DNA of 64,000 bases from CBDEFX01 sp965237635 (lineage in GTDB: Bacteria; Chloroflexota; Dehalococcoidia; Lucifugimonadales; CAUZJF01). Under the pieces are notes generated by a model, which saw only the letters and a list, made by a program, of their open reading frames with translations, had not been told where the DNA came from and did no database searches. The stretch is from NCBI GenBank assembly GCA_965237635.1, contig CBDEFX010000002.1, forward strand, positions 1,612,001 to 1,676,000, read 5' to 3'. Numbering within the stretch: position 1 is the stretch's first letter; each line of letters opens with the position of its first letter. Positions 59,416 through 64,000 of this stretch are shown here, piece after piece. Both the position numbers and the translations under genes were made by a program.

Positions 59416-60812
59416 CTATCGTCGGAGGACGGCATCGTCGTACGCCGCGGCGACTCTATCGCTTATCGTGTCCCAGGAGTACTCACGCGCTACATACCGA
59501 CGAGCGTTCCGCCCGCGTGTCTGCCTTAGACTCTTAGTCTCAACAGCCTCGGCCATCGCGGACGCGAATCGGCATCTGAGGGCTTCACGAGCCACCCGGT
59601 CTCCAGGCCGGGTTCGACGTTTACGAACGACTTCGGACCGCCCGTCGATGTTGCGATTACAGGTAGTCCACACGACATCGCCTCCAGATACACCTGGCCG
59701 AACGGCTCGTTTACGCTCGGCGCCACGAAGACGTCGGCCGACGCCAGACCGAGCGGGAGGTCGTTATGGCCTCGCCAGCCGGCGAAAAAGACTCCGTCGA
59801 TCCGCTGCCGCCTCACGGTCTCAAGCGGATGCTCCCCTTCCCATTCACCCGGGAAGCCTCCCCAAATCACGAGCGGAGCGTCTTGTTTCGATCTGGCTCG
59901 AAACATCTCGTAGGCGTCGATAAGCACGTCGATACGCTTGAACGCCGTGAACCGCCCGACGAACATCAGGACCGGAGCAAGCGAACCGTCGGCGTTGCGG
60001 AAGAGATGGAGGTCCGAGTCGGTGAAGCTGACGCTGCCTGGGTCGCCGTTGGGCTCCCAGCCCCGAGGGTCGGTTACGAGCCATTTTCTCCAGTTCGAGA
60101 TTCTCTCGTCGTCACTCAAGTCACGCGGTCGGAAAATGTCCACATCAACCCCGTTCGGAATCGTGACTACCTTGCTCGCCGGAACAGACAGAAGATCGAG
60201 CGCCAGGTCCCGATCGTGAGGGGAAATGGTTATTAGAAGCCGCGACCGGTCCGCGCTCGTTCGCATTCGATCGATCCACCATTCGCCATACCTCAGACCC
60301 GACATCTGGCGCATCCTCTGGACCATCTTGAGCTCGGTGCCATGGATGTGGGTCACCACCGCAGCGTTACTCCAGAGACCAAAAGCAGCGTCGTGCATTG
60401 GGGTCAGATGATGGAGGTGCACGATGTCAGGTTCAGTCTCCTCAAGAGAAAAGAGCCTGCGCCAAGCCGAGACCTGCCGTTCCGTTTGCTCAGGACTGAG
60501 GCTCGCCAGGAACTTATCGGGGACCCCGGGTCGGTCTTCGAACGAGCCGTGCATCGGCGGGTCCGCAAGTAAGGGGTCGCCCCCACTGCGGAACTCGAGA
60601 TCGGCCGGCGTATAGTCCAAAGCGACCGGGTTCATGGCGGCGAAGAAGGTGGCTGCATGCGTTTCGGCTCCGGCCTCGCCGAGCGATCCCGTGTAGAGCC
60701 GGGTACTGAACGATTTCCGCAGCCGAGGGGCCAGGTATCGCACGACCTGGGCCGCACCGCCGCGCGGGTAGAAATACAGGGCCATAACCAGGCGCTTGCG
60801 AGCGCTAGACAT
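59416..60812 (-). pseudogene. GT4-type glycosyltransferase with a 3' frameshift
   Basis: The main frame (60812 to about 59575) covers a Glycosyltransf_4-like N-domain (MALYFYPRGGAAQVVRYLAP) and a GT1/GT4 C-domain with VLMFVGRFTAFKRIDVLIDA, FAGWRGHNDLPLGLASADVF and the EPFGQVYLEAMSCGLPVIAT nucleotide-sugar motif, up to GWLVKPSDA. There the frame shifts. The expected continuation (FASAMAEAVETKSLRQTRGR then VAREYSWDTISDRVAAAYDD) is in another frame to 59416. One indel near 59565-59585 explains it. Likely once an enzyme of surface polysaccharide synthesis. Sequence error is possible. Confidence 0.8.
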
Positions 60813-60990
60813 TTTCTAAGCCTGTTGGGGCAGGGTCGAAGTGGTCTGACCGATCCAGGACCTGCGGGCCCGATCGAGACCGCCTCCTGAGGGACGATAA
60901 CGGCGACCAGCTAATCGCTCAGCGTGGGCGGAGAGTTGTCGAGAAACGGTAGCAAACAGGCGGTAAGTCAGGTTGTGGCCCGACCCGTCA

Positions 60991-61410
60991 TTAGGAGTCC
61001 GCTTCCGCCTTTGTCTTGAGCGCGGCCGCGAACTCATCGAACGAGGGCTGTAGGTCGGGAATCGACTTCGTGATCATCCCGGACATCAACCCCGAGTAGA
61101 CCTCGGTCATAGTGAATTCAGTGCTCTCGTCCTGCTTGGCCAGCGTGTACGTCCGCTCGCCCTTAAAGAGGCCGAGCGGCATCCCCCCGGCCCACACCAT
61201 TCGTCCTGGAGGCGAGAACTCGGTGACCTTCAACTGAAACGCACGGCCAGGATTCGCCTTGGTACGCAGCTTGACTTTACCGCCAGGCCCAGCCGTGCCC
61301 TCGATCTCCTCCACCGTCGTGTTCCAATCGGTCCAGGTCGAGACGTCCACCAGGATGTCCCAGACGGCCTCCGGAGTGGCGTTGATGGTCATCGAAGTGC
61401 TGTACTGCAT
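60991..61410 (-). CDS. SRPBCC (polyketide cyclase-like) family protein
   Basis: 139-aa START-like helix-grip fold: TMTINATPEAVWDILVDVST, then DWNTTVEEIEGTAGPGGKVK, a central beta-sheet (LKVTEFSPPGRMVWAGG) and a long C-terminal helix (IPDLQPSFDEFAAALKTKAE). Binds hydrophobic ligands in a central cavity. ATG 61410 follows GGAAGACG. Monocistronic, divergent from the ABC importer at 61535, so the two may share a regulatory region. Confidence 0.85.
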   Translation of the reverse strand: MQYSTSMTINATPEAVWDILVDVSTWTDWNTTVEEIEGTAGPGGKVKLRTKANPGRAFQLKVTEFSPPGRMVWAGGMPLGLFKGERTYTLAKQDESTEFTMTEVYSGLMSGMITKSIPDLQPSFDEFAAALKTKAEADS

Positions 61411-61534
61411 GTTCGTCTTCCAGGTCCCGTAGTCTGGCCTAGCAGTATAGCACCGCCGGTCGGATCTATCGAGTCCAGAAGCCCTGAGTCGTAGCTATGC
61501 TATGATAGGTCGCGTCGAGGGGGTGCGCAGCTAA

Positions 61535-62344
61535 ATGCAGGCCGCACACATCTCTGTTCAGGCGTTGACACATACGTACGCACTCGGGAGTCGGTCCCTT
61601 ACGGCCTTAGATGGCGTGGACTTGGATGTGGGCCCAGGCTCGTTCGTCTCTATCATCGGGCCCAGCGGTTGCGGCAAGACGACCTTGCTGAGGGCTATAG
61701 GTGGGCTCTTAGAGCCGACAGCCGGCAGCATCCATATCGACAGCGGCACGCCGGAGGACGCCCAGCGGCGCAAGGCCATTGGCTTCGTCTTTCAGGACCC
61801 GTCGCTGTTACCATGGCGGACGGTATACCAGAACATCGCTCTGCCCCTACAGATGAACGGTGGTGAAGCACTCGAGGAAAGGGACGGACCGGACCGCCTG
61901 CTGCTCGCTACAGGGCTAGCGGAGTTCAGAGATTACCACCCGCACCAGCTTTCGGCAGGCATGAGGCAGCGGGTGGCCTTCGCCCGCGCTCTGGTGATGG
62001 ATCCCGCGGTGCTGCTTATGGACGAGCCGCTAGGCGCCCTGGACGAGATAACGCGCTCTGAAATGCGCTATGAGCTACTCAGGTTGTGGGAGGACTCGCC
62101 CAAGACTGTCGTCCTAGTGACTCACAGCATCGCCGAAGCGATAACCATGTCTGACCTGGTGGTTGTTATGTCCGCCCGGCCCGGGAAGATTACCCAGGAG
62201 GTCCGAATCGACCTACCGCGTCCCAGGGAAGAGTCACTCGAGCAGTCGGGCAGGTTCCTTGAATACACGAACCAGATCAAGGAGCTGCTTTCGAAGGGGG
62301 CCGTACATGGGTCACCAGCCCTCCACGCTTCGAGTCGGAACTGA
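61535..62344 (+). CDS. ABC transporter ATP-binding protein (nitrate/sulfonate/taurine/NMT1 type)
   Basis: 269-aa ATPase. Walker A SIIGPSGCGKTTLLRA, Q-loop FVFQDPSLLPWRTVYQNI, signature HQLSAGMRQRVAFARAL, Walker B VLLMDEPLGALDEITRSE and the switch His in VLVTHSIAEA. This is the SsuB/TauB/ThiZ-type arrangement. ATG 61535 with GGGGGTG upstream. The permease gene overlaps its 3' end by 38 nt and the substrate-binding protein follows, so it is a standard three-gene importer operon. Confidence 0.92.
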   Translation: MQAAHISVQALTHTYALGSRSLTALDGVDLDVGPGSFVSIIGPSGCGKTTLLRAIGGLLEPTAGSIHIDSGTPEDAQRRKAIGFVFQDPSLLPWRTVYQNIALPLQMNGGEALEERDGPDRLLLATGLAEFRDYHPHQLSAGMRQRVAFARALVMDPAVLLMDEPLGALDEITRSEMRYELLRLWEDSPKTVVLVTHSIAEAITMSDLVVVMSARPGKITQEVRIDLPRPREESLEQSGRFLEYTNQIKELLSKGAVHGSPALHASSRN

Positions 62345-63158
62345 AACGACGGACGATACGTCAGGGGACCGGCGAATGCTCAGTGTCGGCTCCGTGTGGC
62401 CCGTAGTCCGCATCTTGGCGCCACCCGTCATCGCCCTCGGGGCGCTGGCAGTCGGGTGGGAGCTGTGGACGCGGATGGCCGACGTGCCGGTGTACATCGT
62501 GCCTGGGCCTCTCGTGGTGATGGAGCGGCTACTGGGCGACATCTCGTATTTCGCAGGGCACGGTGTCGTCACGCTTCTAAGAGCGTTCGCCGGGTTCGCC
62601 GTGGGCCTGGCTGTCGCTCTTACTGGCGCGATCCTGATGGCACACTCTCGGTTCCTGGAAAAGAGCCTGCTGCCCGTTGCCGTCCTTGTAAAAGTGACGC
62701 CGATCGTGGCCGTGGCCCCGCTATTCGTTATCTGGTTCGGCTTCGGCTCCCTGCCCATTGTGCTTATCGCCGCCATGATCACCTTCTTTCCCGTCCTGGT
62801 CAACGCCGTCACGGGGTTCCGTTCAGTGAACCCCGGTGCTCTGGACTTCTTTCGTTCGCTTCACGCCTCCGACCGTCAGATATTCTTCAAGCTCCGAGCC
62901 CCGAGCGCTCTGCCGTACCTGTTCGCCGCGTTCCGCATCGCGGTTCCCTTATCTGTGATAGGGGCTGTGGTCGGAGAGTTCTTCAGTGGAGGCCGTGGCC
63001 TTGGTGGCGTTATCTTCGTAGCGCATCACAACCTGGATATGCCCACGTCGTTCGCGGCCATTCTGGTGCTTGCATCGATGGGCATAAGCATCACCATCCT
63101 AACGTCCATCGTTGAGCGGCGCGTGCTCTTCTGGCACGAGTCGGTCATAGTCCCCTAA
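62307..63158 (+). CDS. ABC transporter permease (SsuC/TauC/ThiX type)
   Basis: 283-aa inner-membrane permease with about six helices (for example ALGALAVGWELWTRM, LLRAFAGFAVGLAVALTGAI, ILVLASMGISITILTSIVER) and the EAA-like motif RSLHASDRQIFFKLRAPSAL. ATG 62307 with AAGGGGG upstream overlaps the ATPase stop; longer frames read through the ATPase gene. Functions with the flanking ATPase and binding protein. Confidence 0.9.
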   Translation: MGHQPSTLRVGTETTDDTSGDRRMLSVGSVWPVVRILAPPVIALGALAVGWELWTRMADVPVYIVPGPLVVMERLLGDISYFAGHGVVTLLRAFAGFAVGLAVALTGAILMAHSRFLEKSLLPVAVLVKVTPIVAVAPLFVIWFGFGSLPIVLIAAMITFFPVLVNAVTGFRSVNPGALDFFRSLHASDRQIFFKLRAPSALPYLFAAFRIAVPLSVIGAVVGEFFSGGRGLGGVIFVAHHNLDMPTSFAAILVLASMGISITILTSIVERRVLFWHESVIVP

Positions 63159-63174
63159 CCCGCAGGCCGTACCA

Positions 63175-64000
63175 GTGGGCCACACACGTTGGACCGCAAA
63201 GTTGCAGCTATTTGTATACCTATGCCTGGCGCTGGCGTCGGGGGCTTGCGGTGACAGCACGGACTTGGAGGGCCCGGACAAGGTCGTGTTCATGGCCGGC
63301 TTCAGGCCGCAGGCGAACCTGCCCTTCGTGGCGGCATACGTTGCGCAGGAGAAGGGGTTCTTCCGCGAACAGGACCTGGAGGTGGAGATCCTACACGCCG
63401 GCAGCGGCGAGCACCTCAAGCTGTTAATGGCCGGCGATGTTGACATCACCACGGCCGCGGCCGCCTCGGTGCTCAAACGCCGGTTTGATCCGGAGCTGCC
63501 GATTGTCGCGTTCGCTTTATTCGGGCAGCGTGGACAGCAGGCGTACATGGCCCTAAAAGAGTCGGGAATCGAGAGCCTCAAGGACTGGGAAGGGAAGACC
63601 TTCGGCTATAAGATATCGCCGCCTCCGGACTACCTCGCAATGCTGAAGATGAACGATGTGGACCGCTCGAAGATCACCGAGGTCAACGCCGGCTTCGACC
63701 CACGCGTTCTCACCGAGGGGAAGGTCGACGTTCTTGCGGTGTTCAAGTCCAATGAGCCTGATACGGTCCGCAACCTGGGGTTCGAGATAAGTCTCTGGGA
63801 CCCGGCCGACTACGGCGTACCCAGCATGGGCCTGACCTACATCACCCGTCAGGACATGGCGGAACAGAACCCAGTTGTCGTCGAGCGATTCCTAAAGGCG
63901 ACTCTAAAAGGGGTCCAGTACGCTCTTGATAATATGGACGAGACACTGGATATCGTCCTGAAATACGCTCCTGACGAGCAGCGTGAGCACCAGCGTTTCA
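63175..64000 (+). CDS. NMT1/ThiY-like substrate-binding lipoprotein (runs off right edge)
   Basis: 275 codons from GTG 63175, open to the window end. Lipoprotein signal LQLFVYLCLALASGAC, then the two-lobed periplasmic binding fold: VVFMAGFRPQANLPFVAAYV, AQEKGFFREQDLEVEILHAG, VDITTAAAASVLKR, GIESLKDWEGKTFGYKI. This pattern is typical of NMT1/THI5-like (pyrimidine precursor, sulfonate or nitrate) binders. It lies 16 nt after the permease stop. The substrate is unknown; a thiamine-precursor role would be the default hypothesis. The remainder lies outside the window. Confidence 0.88.
   Translation, partial: MGHTRWTAKLQLFVYLCLALASGACGDSTDLEGPDKVVFMAGFRPQANLPFVAAYVAQEKGFFREQDLEVEILHAGSGEHLKLLMAGDVDITTAAAASVLKRRFDPELPIVAFALFGQRGQQAYMALKESGIESLKDWEGKTFGYKISPPPDYLAMLKMNDVDRSKITEVNAGFDPRVLTEGKVDVLAVFKSNEPDTVRNLGFEISLWDPADYGVPSMGLTYITRQDMAEQNPVVVERFLKATLKGVQYALDNMDETLDIVLKYAPDEQREHQRF

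Overview
The window looks like part of a GC-rich (about 60%) genome of a free-living heterotrophic bacterium, most likely an uncultured Chloroflexota lineage of the Dehalococcoidia/SAR202 type. That placement is inference. It rests on gene content (thiolase/DUF35/acyl-CoA ligase cluster, crotonase, PaaK-like ligase, P450, NHL propeller, GH127-like and sialidase-like enzymes, NMT1-type ABC importer), on the many lipoproteins, and on abundant short dispersed intergenic repeats. No rRNA gene or other phylogenetic marker is present.

The main feature is heavy remodelling by insertion sequences. Ten elements from five families can be delimited: two IS1182-like, four IS1380-like, one IS3, two IS256-like and one IS481-like. 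There is also a 161-bp MITE-like element. Target duplications can be read for most: AAGCTT for IS1182/MITE, a 5-bp TAA-centred site for IS1380, CTAC for IS3, 8 bp for IS256, TCCCT for IS481. Three host genes are split so cleanly that removing the element plus one duplication restores the reading frame: a 731-aa lipoprotein (IS1380), a 520-aa acyl-CoA synthetase (IS256) and a P1/S58-type peptidase (IS256). The last IS256 copy itself contains an IS1182 copy and the MITE, a nested stack at one AAGCTT site.

Layout. 1-6.3 kb: tandem DppB-like permeases, an IS1182 fragment that beheads an ABC-2 export operon, a PaaK-like ligase, a crotonase and a relic of a third DppB copy. 6.3-13.4 kb: beta-propeller, lipoprotein, P450, aldo/keto reductase, collagen-like lipoprotein, VOC protein, pirin. 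13.5-17.5 kb: genes cut by IS1380 copy 1, a small secreted protein, IS3. 17.7-28.7 kb: a large His/Cys-rich lipoprotein, the IS1380-split lipoprotein, a NarL-type two-component pair, a phosphoesterase, and a secreted protein resembling a phage tail tube subunit. 28.8-32.8 kb: nested IS stack in a peptidase gene. 32.8-38.2 kb: DinB-like protein, IS1380 copy 3, methyltransferases, and decayed DinB, methyltransferase and GNAT genes. 38.2-46.3 kb: GH127-like hydrolase, a lipid-metabolism operon split by IS256, MFS transporter. 46.3-53.6 kb: a tRNA-Sec gene with its own promoter, a VOC protein, a coiled-coil protein, two carbohydrate-active-like proteins. 53.6-64 kb: IS1380 copy 4 and IS481 in one dispersed repeat, a TPR lipoprotein, a frameshifted glycosyltransferase, an SRPBCC protein, and an NMT1-type ABC importer running off the right edge.

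Pathway logic. The ligase/thiolase/DUF35 genes form one minus-strand operon for acyl-CoA activation and thiolysis, at present broken at the ligase. The three genes at the right end form a complete ABC importer (ATPase, permease, binding lipoprotein). The histidine kinase and LuxR-type regulator at 24-26.3 kb form a two-component system whose sensor has lost most of its extracytoplasmic N-terminus.
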